Origin: Tetrastigma voinierianum
Lineage: Eukaryota > Streptophyta > Magnoliopsida > Vitales > Vitaceae
Direction: 5' to 3'
Assembly (NCBI GenBank): GCA_016808115.1
Contig: JAEQBH010002942.1
Span: 186,001 to 250,000, forward strand
Length of the DNA: 64,000 bases
Under the pieces are notes generated by a model, which did not search any database, had not been told where the DNA came from, and saw only the letters and a program-made list of their open reading frames with translations. This document shows, piece by piece, positions 44,064-57,291 of this stretch; the first letter of the stretch is position 1, and the number at the start of each line of letters is the position of its first letter. The position numbers were made by a program, and so were the translations under genes.

Positions 44064-47000
44064 TCACCACCGTTTTCCTGACAAGGAAATAAGCTGCACG
44101 AAAAAGAAGAATAAAAGATTAGAAAAGATAGATTCATCATCTAGGAATATAAAAATCAACATGAGGCACCAAAAAGTTATCAGTGCCCCGCATATTATCA
44201 GGATTTTGTGAAGATCTGATAATGTAAGCCTAAGCAGTAAGCAGCCAGGGCTTTGTTATAATGGTCTACCACTAGAAACTGTTAGGTTTTTTCAGCCAAC
44301 TACTAGTGTCTCTTTTTTCTGTTTTCTGCTCTCTCAACATTCAGTTTAAAAAAGATTTCAGATTGTTCATCTAGTGGAGCAAAATTTTCAACCCAAATTA
44401 AGTTGTTTGAAACCCACAATTGGGGTCTCAGATCCTTTCATCTGCCATAAAACCAAGGCCTTATGCACCCACACAAAAATATAGAAAATATGGGTCTGTT
44501 TGGTTCATATTTTTGAAAACTATTTTTTGTTCTCAAAAAAAGAACAAGAGAAACAGGGAGAACTCGTTTGGTTGTTTGTTTTTTTGTTTTGAAAAACACA
44601 GAGAACAAGAACAGTAACAATTTTAAAAAACATGAACCAAATAGGCCCTATATATCATCATACCAATGTTCTAGACACATTAGAGAGTCCTGAGAAGGGG
44701 AAAGGATCACCAACCTGACGAGCAACTTGAGCCAGTCTACGACTGTCCCTAAATGATTTATTTATCAAGTTAGATTTCTTGCCTTCTGATGCTCCATTTT
44801 GTTGCCTAATCACCCTTCTTTTAATCGTGCTCTTTTCAGGAGAAGAGGTTTCATCAGGATTGTTCAAGGATTCCTTCTTCCTCTTCCTCTGGAAGGTGTA
44901 CTTAAGAAGCCTCTTGTTGTCGCCCTGACTTGGAGTCTGGTTAGTTGCTTCAGATGTATTTGTATCATTCAAATCAGAATTCCCTGATCGTGCATCAACC
45001 ATCTCTGCAGCATCGTCTTCCTCTTTTACCGACATGTGCTTATCCACCAACTCTGTGTCATCATTTGCAGCAATCTGAAGAGATCCAGGTTTATTGACAC
45101 CCTTAACATGCAACATAACATTTACAGATCCAGATACAGGATCCGTGCCAGTTTTAATCAAAGTCAACCCTGGATTCAAACGGGTTGGGGGCTTCATCTT
45201 AGCCTCATTTTCAGTTATCCGCAATTGCTCTTCACCAGATTTAACATTGCTGTTGACTGAATGTGAAATAGCATTGCAACGGGATAGAAAACCAGATGGC
45301 TGACTAGACGCAGTGAGCTGATCAAGAGAACTGCATGAGGGCTCCAAAGTGGCACTATATTTTACGTCTCTTTTTGTGTATCCTTTGTGCACAGATAAAA
45401 CAGCTTGATCTTTGTTGCAGATGCTGTTGTGTTGCATTTTTTTACCCAACTCGGTATTCTTTTTCAAATAATCTATATCATTGCCCTTGGGAGAGAACGT
45501 GGTAGAAGCTCCCTCACCAGATTTAACTCCATCATTGACCGAATCTGAATATGTTTTGCAGTGGGAAAGAACAGGAGCTGTTTGAGAATATTTCACAAGC
45601 TGGTATGGACAAATCTGGCTTGAAGTAGTTTTGCCACTCCCATATTGAGTTCTTCTTTTCCGAAGTCTACAAATAACCTTAACGGGCTGATCTTCATTGC
45701 TCCTTCTACTGAGCTGCTTTCCATCTTCCAACTCAGATAGGTTCTTCACTCTATCCGTATTCTTGGCCTGGAAAGAAGGTACAGTATGTAATCCTTCACC
45801 TTCTTCATCTGCTTCAATGACTGGTTCATTCTTTATGAGGGAGTTCTGATCACCCGTATCTTCATGTGGCAATTTTCCATTCAGCAAGTTCCTTTCAAGT
45901 GCCTGAATTCTCTGAGTACATCCATTTCTGTACAGCTCAGGCTCTTCGCTTCTCATGATAACGGGCACCAAATCAGGATTATCAGCATAATCATTATCCG
46001 CACGAGATTCACTTGAAGATTCAGTCTGTCTTATTGTATTACAGCCCATGTTGTCCAGAACCCTCTGAGGCATAGGTGTATCCTTTATATCGGATGTGGG
46101 CAAAATTTGAAATTCAGAATCTGAAGGAGAGTGTGACATGGGTTCAGTTGTATTTAGTCGGTCATTATATGTTCCATTTTCAGGAGAAGCTGCATCCACC
46201 TTTGGAAGTTGTCCATTTAAAGATAGCACTTCTTTGTACCTCATCTTCTGCAGTTCACTTTTTGTCTCTTTCAACTCTATTCTAAGGTCTGCTATAATGT
46301 CCTCTGCCTCATGGAGCTGTGCTTCGAGCTCTCCAATCCTACTCTGCTGCCTTAAGGATGTCATCTCTGCTTCACTGGTCTGTAAGGGAGACATTAGTTA
46401 AAGCTGTATTAATAACTTAAAAAGTTAAAAGAAAGGTGGACTAGAGCAGGCACTGCAACGAACATTTTCATGCTCTATTAACATCCGTGAACATTTTAAA
46501 TTGATTCAATGCATTATACACTTTAGTTTATATTATTTGAAAATTTGAAATAAAGAATGCAATTGGTTTTTGGCATGAAGATAACAATTGCATAGACAAA
46601 TACAGTAATTTCGTTGGAAGAGCAATGAAAGTCTTTGGTAGAACTCTGTAAGTTATGATTTTATCTTTTACACAATTTAAACATGGAATACAATTACTCT
46701 TTGATATGAAGATAACTATTGAAATAAAACCTAACTGCATTGGAAGAGCACTGTAACTAACAAAATTTCTGCTAGTGAAATTTCCTATTAGGTTTCTTAT
46801 AAATTATAACCATAAATGCCAGAAATCAGCTGACTTCTGAATTATGGTCTACTTTTCCAACGACCTAACGGCCATTGCCCAACTAAACATGCCAACAGCT
46901 CTGAAATGTTCACACGATTAACACAAAGACACAATTACTTTTTGATATGAAGATAACAATTAAATAAATTCAGTAATTGCATTGAAAGAGCACTAAAGCT

Positions 47001-48932
47001 AACAAAATTTCTGCTCATGAATTTTCTGTAAGGTTTAACCATAAATGCCAGAAATGAGCTAAACTTCTGAATCATGTTCTACTTTTCCAACAAAGGAAAA
47101 AGCTGTAACATGGAGTTGTATATATTTAAGTACAAAATAGATGCAAAATTAAAAGGAGCATAATCACTGCTTGCTGGTTCCAACATACACACTTGAAAAT
47201 TGAGAAGCAAAAGGAGGATAATCAAGTTAAATCCATGTTCATTAGTAAAAATTGAACTCATGATATTATTTCTCTATAAATATTTTATTTTGTTACTGAG
47301 AAGACAAGTTTTCTTGCTTATAAAAGAAGGATAAACCCTGAACCCAACAATGGATTGATCCTGACATGTGTTATATTTTCACTTTTGTGTTTATTCTACT
47401 CTCGACTTCTAAAGTAAGCACGCTAGAACCTTTCTTGCAGCCAACAATGATCATTCTTCCTGAAGTTTGCTTTCCAATACACAATGAAGTCTGAGTCACT
47501 GATCAATACACAAGAAAAAAGTAGTAAAACAAGACACAGTGCGATTGGTCATACATTAGCATCCACATTTCTATCATTGAAACAGAACCAGACAATTCCC
47601 TTTAACTTACAAACTGTCACCTCACTCTGAAGGCTCAGTACCAGAGATAGAAAGAAGAAAGAGATACCCAGTGACTCCAAGAGCTTCACTAAAATTAATA
47701 AATAGTTCATCCAGCATCAGGTGTAGTCGTTTATTAAATGCACCAGAGCAACATATAATAAGAATACAATGTGGTGGGCTTTAAAAAAAACAATTAAGAT
47801 AAATTTCCATTAAAAAAAATCTAAGGGACCAAAATGTCTGTAATAGCTTGGGTGTGATTTGTTTAACTTGAAAGAAACAGAGCCCACCAATGATAAACCC
47901 AATCGTGCAAATTAGGGATGAAATCTCTGCAAACAAGGCTGCAAATTCAGACTCCATGAACAAGTAAGGAGAGACATAATAATTGAGATCCAATTCAATA
48001 TGGTATAAAATGTCAGAAACAAAGCCTAAGTAAAAATTAGGGTATTTCCATAATTTCAAGTCTCACTGACACAGTCAAGAGGTTCTCTTCAACCAGATTT
48101 ATAACCACTGAAATGATCACAGAAGTTCTGAGCAATATTTGGAAACTCTTCTCTCTCTTGGGTTACTACACATTGTTTCTTCTCACACAAGACCATAGTA
48201 TAGAATCTCTTGAATAAGATTGCTCCAGCTTAAATCCAGAATTCTAATATTATTAATTAGTGGGCACACTAACCAAAAATCCAACCATCAATTTCCTGCT
48301 AAAGAACCGTCGATCCTAAAATTCAAGCTCTACACATAAGCAGATAGGTAAACAACAGTAAAAGTAAAGCATCTGCGTATCCTAACAGAATCCAGATTCA
48401 AATTCTCCGAACCAAGGAATCGCAAAACGAAATAATCGTCAGCAACTAAAAAAAGACACTATTTTTTCAAGCTCGTACACCAAGCCACCCACAAAACAGA
48501 ACAAAAGAGTACCAAAATCTACATAAAACTAAATACATTGAATTCTCACCTGAAAATCAATCATTTGTCTGAACCGAAGCAGCATTCGAAGCGCCTCATC
48601 TTTCACGCGACACAGATCCTGCTGAAACCGCAGAGCTTTCCTCTCCGACGCCATAATCCGAGCAGCTGCCTCCTTCGATGTATTCAGTATTATCTCCGCG
48701 TAGGCCTTCTTCAAAGCCATCATTTTCTGCAACAAAACCGATGAATCAGATAGGTCAAAAAAGACAATACCTACGAAAATCGACTCCTTTTTGCTTTCAA
48801 ATTTACACCTCCACGGCGGCCAGGTGGTGGCCGCGGCGGTGGAGTAGGTAGTTGAAGTGTGAATATACGATGATTAGGTTTTCTTCTTCTTCATCCTTAT
48901 CATTATTTCAGTACCTGATCTTCGTCCTCCAT
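44064..48932 (-). CDS. Coiled-coil/basic plant protein of unknown function, four exons
   Basis: Exons are 48932-48915 (MEDEDQ), 48726-48550, 46379-44715 and 44093-44064, all GT-AG and in phase, 1890 nt in total (629 aa). Exon 2 encodes a strongly helical segment (KKAYAEIILNTSKEAAARIM, then RKALRFQQDLCRVKDEALRM). Exon 3 continues the coiled coil (RIGELEAQLHEAEDIIADLR) to about residue 115. A long, poorly structured Ser/Asp/Glu-rich region follows, with basic patches (CRLRKRRTQYGSGK; RKRKKESLNN; KSTIKRRVIRQQ) suggesting nuclear localisation. The end DSRRLAQVARQ splices to LISLSGKRW and a stop. If the last intron is retained, exon 3 reads on for 18 codons to a TAG ending at 44658. I recognise no enzymatic domain; a nuclear coiled-coil role is an inference. 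Confidence 0.82.
44492..44648. mobile_element. MITE in the last intron of the coiled-coil/basic gene
   Basis: A 157-bp element has 17-bp terminal inverted repeats, GGGTCTGTTTGGTTCAT at the left and ATGAACCAAATAGGCCC at the right (15 of 17 pair). It is flanked by ATAT-like and TATAT sequence, compatible with a short TA-rich target duplication. The interior is A/T-rich with no coding. The superfamily is unresolved. Confidence 0.8.
46560..47095. repeat. Tandem duplication inside intron 2 of the coiled-coil/basic gene
   Basis: Copies at 46697-46862 and 46938-47092 share TTTGATATGAAGATAAC, GAGCACT...TAACAAAATTTCTGCT, ACCATAAATGCCAGAAAT and CTACTTTTCCAAC. A partial third copy (ATGAAGATAACAATTGCATA) lies at about 46575. 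The period is about 240 bp. Confidence 0.85.
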
Positions 48933-50480
48933 TGCAGGTGGGGAGACTGGTGTATTTTTTTCCTCCTTTTTGTGGCTGCGTCTGTTATGAACTGAAATTT
49001 CTTTCGTTATTACCATTTTGCCCCTGCTTTTGAGTCTGAACTACGAAATTGCTGTTTCGAGTTTCGAGTTTCGAGTTTCAACTAACTGGTTGGGGAGATT
49101 TGTCCTCCGGCGAGGCGGTTAGACAGGGAGCGGAACAGGAAACGACACCGTTTTCGTGGGTCGAAACGGTGTCGTTTAATTGGGTTGGGTCGACGTGTGC
49201 GGCCCACTGTTATAAGGTTGGGTACTTCGTGGTAACTCGCGGTTATGGAATCATTTTCAATTTTTAAATTTTCAAACGGCGACGAGCCACGTGTTTTAGT
49301 CGTTGGTTAGATGGGCCCTCGTTGGTCCTGGCCCAATATAACCCCACAGGCCTACGGGCCACATCGGAGCCCACATACGCGGCGGAGTGGAACATCGAGT
49401 ACCGGCTACTGGGCCAATTAGACTCATGTGCTTCTAGTCAGCCCAATCTTAATAAGGAAAGGACAAAGAAATACAAATTCTAGAAAGAGAAATCGGTTTA
49501 AAAGAGAAAATTTCAAATTTTATTTGCAAAATTAATTTTAAAAATGTCCCTAAAAATGTAAAGATAAATTCTAACATGATAACTAAATGTCTAGAGTCAT
49601 TTACCCTGCATTATAACTAGGGTATTTTTATGTGAAAGTATCTTTTTATACTTGTGTTTGAATTTCAATGAAAGATGTAGTTTTGTATTTTTTATTTGGA
49701 TAGCGACTTTGTGTGTGTTTGTTTTGGACTCACATGGTGTCTTAAGAAGCGGTTGCGTTCGAGCAAAGGTCGCTCAATACAGAAAGGATTAAATTAATTT
49801 TGTTTAAATTTGTGGAGTTAGGTGAACTGTTTGGCAATGACACCACAAACTACGCGCTCTTGAATTTTCTCACATGGGATTTGGGGTGTATTAGGTAGTT
49901 TTTTTTTGGTTTCTTTTTTTGTCTTCTGTGTGTTTGGTTTCGCTTGTAAATTCTTGTGTCTTTCTTTGGAAGAATTTCCTTTTTATATCTTGCTTTGCTG
50001 ATCAAAAAAAAAATGTAGTTTTGTATTTTTTTTGTTGGATCCTTTTTATCCTTCTATAAATTTAAAAAAGATAAATTGGATTAAAAGGGACAAAAATCCA
50101 CAGATATTTATAAAAATGACTTCTTGTAAGGTTCCTTTTAAATTATTGTCCCTTTAAAAAAAAAACTAAAAATAATAAGTCAATTTTATTGTAATAATGG
50201 TAATAGTGGATGGCCACCCATATTCTATCTAAATATAATAAACTGTCATTAAGGTTTTGTGACTTTTAAATACGCTTGTCTGCTTACGTATTGATTGTGG
50301 CGCATAAAGAGAGAGCAGACCTTTTGAAAAATATAAATGAAAGACAAAAATTTCTTATCTAAACTCTTCTATTTTTAATTCTTTCATGGCAACGTTATCA
50401 TTGCTTGAAGTTATAATAAGCACTTAAGATTATAACCAAGTTATTTGTAAGATATAGAATCTTACAAGAAGCTTGAGTTT
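48933..50480. other. Intergenic region with the coiled-coil/basic gene's promoter
   Basis: No gene was recognised. The stretch 48780-49330 is the GC-richest part and probably includes the promoter and 5' UTR of the minus-strand gene starting at 48932. Three GTTTCGA repeats lie near 49055-49078. The stretch 49480-50480 is AT-rich; the last part may be the leader of the copia element, but no LTR or PBS was found. Confidence 0.5.
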
Positions 50481-50488
50481 GTTCTTTC

Positions 50489-51440
50489 TTGATATCTCAG
50501 GGAAAAAGCTATTTATCTTGGATCGCCGTCTTTGAAATCAATCACTGCGCTATGAATCTTGGCAATACAATTCAAGAAAAAAATCAGGCACCCCAGCAGG
50601 ATTACGCCAAGTCAATGATTTTTCTTCGCTATCACCTTGATGAGGGCTTGAAAAATGAATATCTTATGATAAATGACCCATTTGTCATTTAAAAAAATTT
50701 AAAGGAAAGATATGACCACCAAAAGATAGTTATACTTCCTAAAACCCGTTATAATTGGATGCACTTAAGGTTGTAAGATTTGAGCGATTCTGGAATATAA
50801 TTACGCACTTTTCAAAAATCAGCTACAAATTACAATTATGTTGAGAGAAAATCACTGAATCGGATATGTTGGAAAAAAAACATACTCCACATTTCACGCC
50901 TCGAATGTCTTTCTGTGTTGTGATATCGGCGTAGATTTTAAAATAATATGAATTAATTTCTTGTCTTCTTGTGGGTGAGCAAAATAATGAGTTATTCTTA
51001 CCAAAATCTGATCACGTCCAAGCGGCTCTACGTATCGCTAGAGTGAATGTTGCTTTTCAATCTAGTGGTCATATTAGTAGCGTGGCGGTAGTGGTCAAAA
51101 TAATTATCAATCCACGAGAGTCATATCATTACAAAAAACCACAGCCAGTGGTCTAACAATATAACGACAGGAAGAACAATTTCACCCTCTGTAATTATGA
51201 AAATAAATGTTATAAGTAATGGTATGAAGGAGCATTGGTCAGTACATGCTATACGGCTGACTATTTAGTTAAACTTTACCAAACCTTACTCAAGGAGAAA
51301 GGTAAAGAGAAAATAGAAACAAATTTGATTAATGGTGATGATCTGGTGGATATTACTCATCTTGATGTTTCATATTTTTTTTGAAGATCCAAATGGCAAA
51401 ATTGATCACTTAATTAGTTATGGAAATGTCCACATCAATT
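50489..51440 (+). pseudogene. Copia gag, degraded
   Basis: The open frame 50489-50692 holds YLSWIAVFEINHCAMNLGNT and AKSMIFLRYHLDEGLKNEYL, the UBN2/Retrotran_gag core of plant copia elements. Shifted frames continue with LKERYDHQKIVILPKTRYN and WMHLRL (50700-50790), a damaged zinc knuckle (CYK then GMKEHWS, about 51210-51240) and EDPNGKIDHLISYGNVHIN near 51384-51440, a familiar end of this gag. Confidence 0.85.
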
Positions 51441-51599
51441 AATATTTTTATTGTATTTGGTTGTTTAATGCATTTTTGTTTCGTGAGTTTTTTTAGTGTG
51501 TTTTTTTCTTTATTTATTTGAACGCAATGCTTATTTGAATTTATTTAATATACATTTTATTTTAAGGTATGAATCTTTGTGTGTTGGATAAGCTCGATT

Positions 51600-53005
51600 C
51601 AAGATAAATGGTGGAGAAGATGTATCTAGAGATAAGTGTTACTACTCATACAATTCTTCGGGATCAAATATTTTCCCGTACTTTTGTCGTTTGAAGCTAA
51701 TGTAAATACAATATCGAGGTCTTGCATGCTTGATTAGTGGTCTGGGAGAGCCACTATTATGTTACCGTGTGGCACAAATTCTGTGCGATGCCTTATATTC
51801 AATCGGATCCGGAAAGAAATGAGTTTAATATATACATCATAATGGATATCATATTGAAATCACATATGACAATAATAAATAATATTTGTGCATTATTCAT
51901 ATTGTTTCAAGTCAGAAGCTTGTAGTGGAAAAATTGTCTGCTTTTTTTTCAGGATTATATTATACTACAATAACAACAATTGAATTAAATATGGTGATGA
52001 GCCAACAGCTCTCTCACCAAAATATTTTTATGCTTTGGCATGATAGACTTGGGCACCCAGGGTCAACAATGATGAGGCGAATTATTGAAAATTCACATGG
52101 ACATCCATTAAAGAACCAAAAGATTCTTTTGTCTAGTGATTATCCATGTGCACAGCGTTACTTAGGAAAATTGATTATTAGATATCACAAATACAAAAAG
52201 TCTTATTGAATCCCCAACATTTTTGGAACAAATCGAAAGGGACATGTGGACGATTCATCCACCATGTGGACATTTAAGCTAGTTCATGGTGCTAATAGAT
52301 CTCGATGGTTACATGCTTCATTTGTTATACACACCGCAATGTTGCATTTGCCGAGGGCTCCTTGCTCGGATCATAAGATTCTGACACATTTCTGGAATTA
52401 TCGATCAAGAAGATCTCTGCATCTCGATAATCTTTGGTGAATTTATATCTAAAGCCTTTGATGATTATTGCATGTCAGTTGGAATTGAGGATGAACATCC
52501 GATTGTTCATGTACATACACAAAATGGCTTAGCAGAAGCCTTTATCAAACGACTCTAATTGATTGCTCGACCTTTACTTATGAGGACAAAGTTACCTATT
52601 TATGCTTGGAGACATGCCATTCTACATGTTGTAGCATTGGTTTGCATTCGACAGACTGTCAATCACCAACAATCACCATTTCAATTGGTACTTGATCAAA
52701 TTCCAAATCTTTTCCATTTATGAGTCTTTGGATGCACTATACAAGTTCCAATTATACCTCCACAACGCACAAAAATGGGTCCTCAATGTCAATCAGATTA
52801 TACATTGGTTTTGATTCACCATCAATCATCAAGTATTTTGAACCTTTGACAGGAAACGTTTTTAGAGCAAGATTTGCAAATTGCCATTTTGATGAGGTCA
52901 ATTTCCTGTCGTTAGGGGGAGATATGCTACCAAAGAGGAACGACTTGAAATTATTTGGAATGCATCATCCAGCCTTCATCTCGACCCACGCCTTTGTAAT
53001 ATGAC
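51600..53005 (+). pseudogene. Copia GAG-pre-integrase and integrase, degraded
   Basis: LWHDRLGHPGSTMMRRIIEN at about 52036 is the zinc-binding GAG-pre-integrase block, but the expected C-X2-C is damaged (PCAQRYLGKLI). Core integrase remnants include RSLHLDN near 52415, a VHVHTQNGLAEAFIKRL segment around 52508-52557 (the catalytic Glu region), then RPLLM.TKLPIYAW and PPQRTKMGPQ in shifted frames. The 52720-53004 frame ends with FRARFANCHFDEVNFLSLGG, typical of the integrase-RT linker. The aspartic-protease DSGATxH block was not found. Confidence 0.85.
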
Positions 53006-53088
53006 AAGGAAGTACGAGAGAATCACTCATCTTAGTGCCTTAATTACTGATGCATTTATAGATACAACCAAAGTAACCAGTCTATATC

Positions 53089-54550
53089 TTGGGGTTGCAA
53101 ACACACCTTAAGTCCGATATACTAATTGGAAAAGCGCTGTTATGGCGTAATGAATCATCTATGACGCGCCTGAAGCGTGGTCGACCCTTGGGTTCAAAAA
53201 ATTTAATTCCCTGGAAGAGGAAAATAAAAGGGCAACAAAACCCTAATCTTGAAGAAAATAGCACTCCTGAAGAGGCTACTCCCACAATTTCTAAAATCAT
53301 AACCCTCGAAGAGGAAAATGTCAGTGAAGTGACACATGCCCCTGAAGAGGCAATAGTCCTTGAAGAGCTACAAAATCATGAAGATGCACAAGTACTTGCA
53401 AATGATGAAATTTCCATAAATTATGCATCCATCGGGGAATTGTGGGATCGTACAAAAGTGGTTATTAATGAGGTATTTGCTTTGCAGTAGCCACAGAAAT
53501 TTTAAAAGAAGATGATGATCATGAACCACGCAATGTCGATGAATGTCGCAGTAAACATGATTAATTCGAAGTGGAAAAGCAATCCAAGTAGGGTGGACTC
53601 TCTAGCAAAACGCAAAGTATTTGGGCTAGTAGTCCCAACACCCAATGATGTGAAACCTGTAAGTTACAAATGGGTGTTTGTAAGGAAACGTAATGATAAA
53701 AATGAAATTGCTAGATACAAAGTACTTCTTGTGGCACAAGGTTTCTAGAAGTCTAAGTTGATTATGGCGAAGCGTATTCTGGCCGTTGGATATTATTACG
53801 TTTCGATATTTAATTAGTTTGTTAGTCTTAGAAGGACTAGACATGCGTCTCATGGACATAATTACTACATATTTGTATGGTATGCTAGAAAATGATATTT
53901 ATATGAAAGTCCCTGAAGGATTTCAGTTGTCTCAAGTAAACACATCACAACCATGAAATATGTACTCAATTAAGTTGAGACGATCATTATATGACTTAAA
54001 ACAATCTGGAAGAATGTGGTATAATCGTCTAAGTGAGTATTTGATCAAGGATGGGTATATTAACAATCCTATATGCCCTTGTGTTTTTATAAAGAAATCA
54101 TAATTAGGATTTGTTATCCTTGCAGTATATGTTGATGATGTAAATTTATTTGGGACTCCTGAAGAGCTCACAAAAGCAGCTACATATTTGAAGGATGAGT
54201 TTGTGATGAAAGACTTAGGAAAAACTAAATATTGTCTCGAGTGCACCCCGTCAAGCATAAGTCTAATGGAATTCTCATACATAAGTCAACATATGTCGAA
54301 AAGGTATTGAAGCAATTTAACATGGACAAAGCACATCCATTGAGTTCTCCAATGATTGTTAGATCCTTTGATGCTAAGAAAGATCCCTTTCGTCCAAAAG
54401 AAGAATATGAAGCACTACTTGGTCCTGAAGTACCATATCTTAGTGCAATTGGTGCTTTGTTATACTTAACCACAGTGTGCGAACCATTATATTGCATTTC
54501 GATTAATTTGTGTAAGATTCATATGCGCAACTCGAAGACAATGGAATTGT
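53089..54550 (+). pseudogene. Copia integrase-RT linker and reverse transcriptase
   Basis: The acidic linker frame (53089-53490) includes RLKRGRPLGSKN. RT begins with VKPVSYKWVFVRKRNDKNEI and ARYKVLLVAQGF (53650-53748), is open again in pieces with SLYDLKQSGRMWYNRLSEYL at about 53983, and retains the catalytic YVDDVNLFGT at about 54127-54156. The connection region follows at 54232-54480, in other frames. Confidence 0.9.
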
Positions 54551-55110
54551 GTGAAACATATATTATGTTACCTTTGCTGGACTACAGATTTTGGTTTATT
54601 TTATTCAAAGGAATCAACTCTAAAAGGATATGCAGATTCTGGATACCTTTCTAATCCTCACAATGCCCGCTCACAAACAGGGTATGTATTCCCTTGTGGC
54701 AATACTGCAATTTCTTGGCGATCAACTAAGCAAACTTTGACTGCCACTTCCTCTAATCACTCCGAGATAATTGCACTCCATGAAGCGAGTCATGAATGTG
54801 TATGTTTAAGATCAGTGGTACACCACATTCGGAATGCATGTGGGTTACCTTTGATTACAAGCATTCTAACAACAATTTATAAAAACGATATTTGTGGTAT
54901 TGAACGAAATAAAGAAGAATCACATCAAAGGTGACATAACCAAGCATATCTGCAAGTTTTCTTATTTCGCGAACTTCAGGAAGAGTCATGAAATTGAAGT
55001 GAAAGCGAATAAAGGTCGGTGAAGTAATGTTATAGATTTATTTACCAAAGCTTTGCCATCATCAACATTCAAGAAATTGACATATGATATCGAGATGCGT
55101 CGAGTTTGTG
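54551..55110 (+). pseudogene. Copia RNase H and C-terminus
   Basis: The frame 54551-54934 contains GYADSGYLSNPHNARSQTGY, AISWRSTKQTLTATSSNHSE and HEASHECVCLRSVVHHIR, the copia RNase H with its first Asp and the SSNHSEI block. After a break, LFTKALPSSTFKKLTYDIEM (about 55037-55100) is the usual polyprotein C-terminus. Confidence 0.88.
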
Positions 55111-55225
55111 ATCGATCAGTTGATATTCATCGGGGAGGTATTATCTTCAAGTCTGCACGCTTGTCTAGACATATCTGCGTTGTACTCTTTTGTCTTCATC
55201 GGGTTTTCCCACGGGTTTCTTGTGA

Positions 55226-55491
55226 TGTGACACCCAAAGCAGAAGGGATTAAGTTGTGCAGTCGGCAAGCGAAAAATCTATCGATCTGTATCGCAAGACT
55301 CATACGATGGCCCGACCATGGGCCCACTGCATCTTACTCATCAAACATATACCCGACTATATTTCAATAGTCCAAAAGTTATTTCGTACTCTTAATACAA
55401 ATACATATTAAAAATATAATTCTAATACATATTATCCAAAACATCAAAGCCCGACAGGCTTTCTTCAAAATCGTTGGTCTCTAAAATGGCG
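55226..55491 (-). repeat. Fragment of an R1-family LTR
   Basis: It begins TGTGACACCC, like TGTGGCGCCCC at 63566. Its part 55385-55470 (ATACATATTA..., CATCAAAGCCCGACAGGC) repeats in the neighbouring LTR (55770-55860) and at 63840-63930. It seems to be the end of one more LTR copy, truncated on its right. Confidence 0.5.
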
Positions 55492-57285
55492 TGTGGCGTA
55501 GCTTGGGGTCAGATTAACTACCGTCGGCCGCGGAATACTCGTGAATGTCCGGGTGACTACGACATTTACCAGCGAAAATAAGGGCGAGTCTCCTTTTGTA
55601 CGGGGAGCTACATCTGGCTTGTCTAAGCACCAACGTATCACGTCCCCCAGCTTGGTGCAGTCGATATATATCAATGCGACCACTTGGGCCATAAGCAATA
55701 CTCGATATTCATCTGTATGAATCGACTATATATCTATAGTTACAAGAGTTACAATATTTTCACTCTTAAACATACATATATTAAACTTAAAGAGAGTTCT
55801 AATACATGCAAAACCACGAAGCCACATTCGGAACTGTACAGAACTAAGCCTCTGGGACGGCCGAGTCTCCTCGCACGTTCCACGTACGTAAAGGGGGTCC
55901 CACGACGGGGGTATTGTCTTTCGATGGGAGAATGCCCGCTGAGGTGAGTACACTCATACTGAGGTGCGATGCAATGTTCCCGATGAAAACACACATTCGA
56001 GCAAATGCGTGATTACCAACCGGATGTGCATGTTTGACAGAGATCCAGAGTTCTCACTTGGGACTCCATCACACTAGCCTAAGCCTCGTATGAAAATTAT
56101 TATTTTGTTTGTTTGTGGACAACCCTCGGAGTGTGTATATATATCAATTGGGCGCTCGGAAGCGATTGATATATTATTTGTTTTAATGGACTACCTAAGA
56201 TGGAATATCAAATTAGCGCTCAGGCGATTGATATTTTTAATTTTGGACACCCTCGATAATTATATTTTTGAAACGACACTCGGCAGTTTTAAAAGCTAAA
56301 TCCTCATATACTCATCACTATGATGCGAGACAATTCCGGTGAATATGATCAAAGTAATAATAAAAGGTTAAATCACGATCCCATCACATGCAAATATATA
56401 AGCATGAATATCTTCGCATAATTGAAATCTGCTGAAATCCGCGTTATGTAATTATACATTTCATCACATCAAAAATTAGCTTCCTTGGGCTATGATCAAA
56501 CACGAAACAATTCGCCGTTACTTTCGACCATACTGCGTTTTCACCGCAAAATATATTTTTGTGAGCTCGTATTAAGAATAGTGAAACCCTGAGCTACTAT
56601 TAAAACAATCGCGAATCATCGGTTCACCTTGTGAACGCATTTTCCGGCCATTTCGGCCTCGTTACAATGATACATGATTTAATACAAACTTTGTGAATTA
56701 AACACCCCAGCTTGACCCTCACCGGTTACGGGTAAGCACATTTTGGTTTCCAAAAATTCATATCAATTCGGTCCCAGGTTTGGGGCCGTCAACGACCTCG
56801 CGACCTCATTCGACTCAAGCATTTGTAAAGTACTTAAAGCGGGAGATAAAACCCGAGTAGGGAGAAACCACACCTCACAGGATTTTGAGGGAAACTCCAC
56901 TAGTCAGAATGCTGCGGCGCCTACCTCAGGCGTGAAGCGGCTTTCCTCCTTGTCCTGAAGGCTGGCAGGCCAGGTGGGATGTGTGTATTTCTGAGAGAAG
57001 GGGGTAGCTCTCTCTCTAAATTTCTCTAAAGCGACTTAACGCAACTCCTTTGTAATTTCTTACAGAATTCACGTTTTGCTTTCTTGATTTAATGAAGAGA
57101 CTCTTGTAACGTTGTACTTTAATTCATTTAATCATTTAGTGAGTAATTCCCTTCTTTCTCGGTTTGACATTCGCCATTATCTCGAAGCCGTCCATTTTCA
57201 CCATTTCTCTACTCGCACCACTTATGGTACAGCGTACTTGTTATATCGCGACTTTCGCGTCGCGTGAAAATCGTTTTACGACACG
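55492..57285 (-). repeat. R1-family LTR, minus orientation, truncated
   Basis: On the + strand it begins TGTGGCGTAGCTTGGGG, the reverse of an R1 LTR end. Read on the minus strand it shows the GCGGGCATT...GTGGGACCCCCTTTACG block that marks this family (compare 6165-6230 and 60340-60390), plus CTCACTTGGGACTCC and GTGAAACCCTGAG blocks shared with 60666-62308. It stops around 57285, where gag-like sequence of a plus-strand element begins, so its 5' end on the minus strand is missing. Confidence 0.7.
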
Positions 57286-57291
57286 GCTGCG

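Larger units (their letters stand above)
50481..55225 (+). mobile_element. Decayed Ty1/copia retrotransposon (internal region)
   Basis: The order gag, integrase, reverse transcriptase, RNase H is diagnostic of Ty1/copia. All domains are recognisable on the + strand, but the frame changes many times. A TCATCGGGGAGGTAT block at about 55128 looks like the polypurine tract, and TTGTCTTCATCGGGTTTTCCC at about 55190 like the usual 3' end. Neither LTR could be delimited; the right side is replaced at 55226 by unrelated minus-strand LTR sequence. Confidence 0.85.

Noticed and set aside
49049..49267. 72-residue frame upstream of the coiled-coil/basic gene
   Set aside because: It starts in GTTTCGA simple repeats and lies in the probable promoter; no support as a gene.
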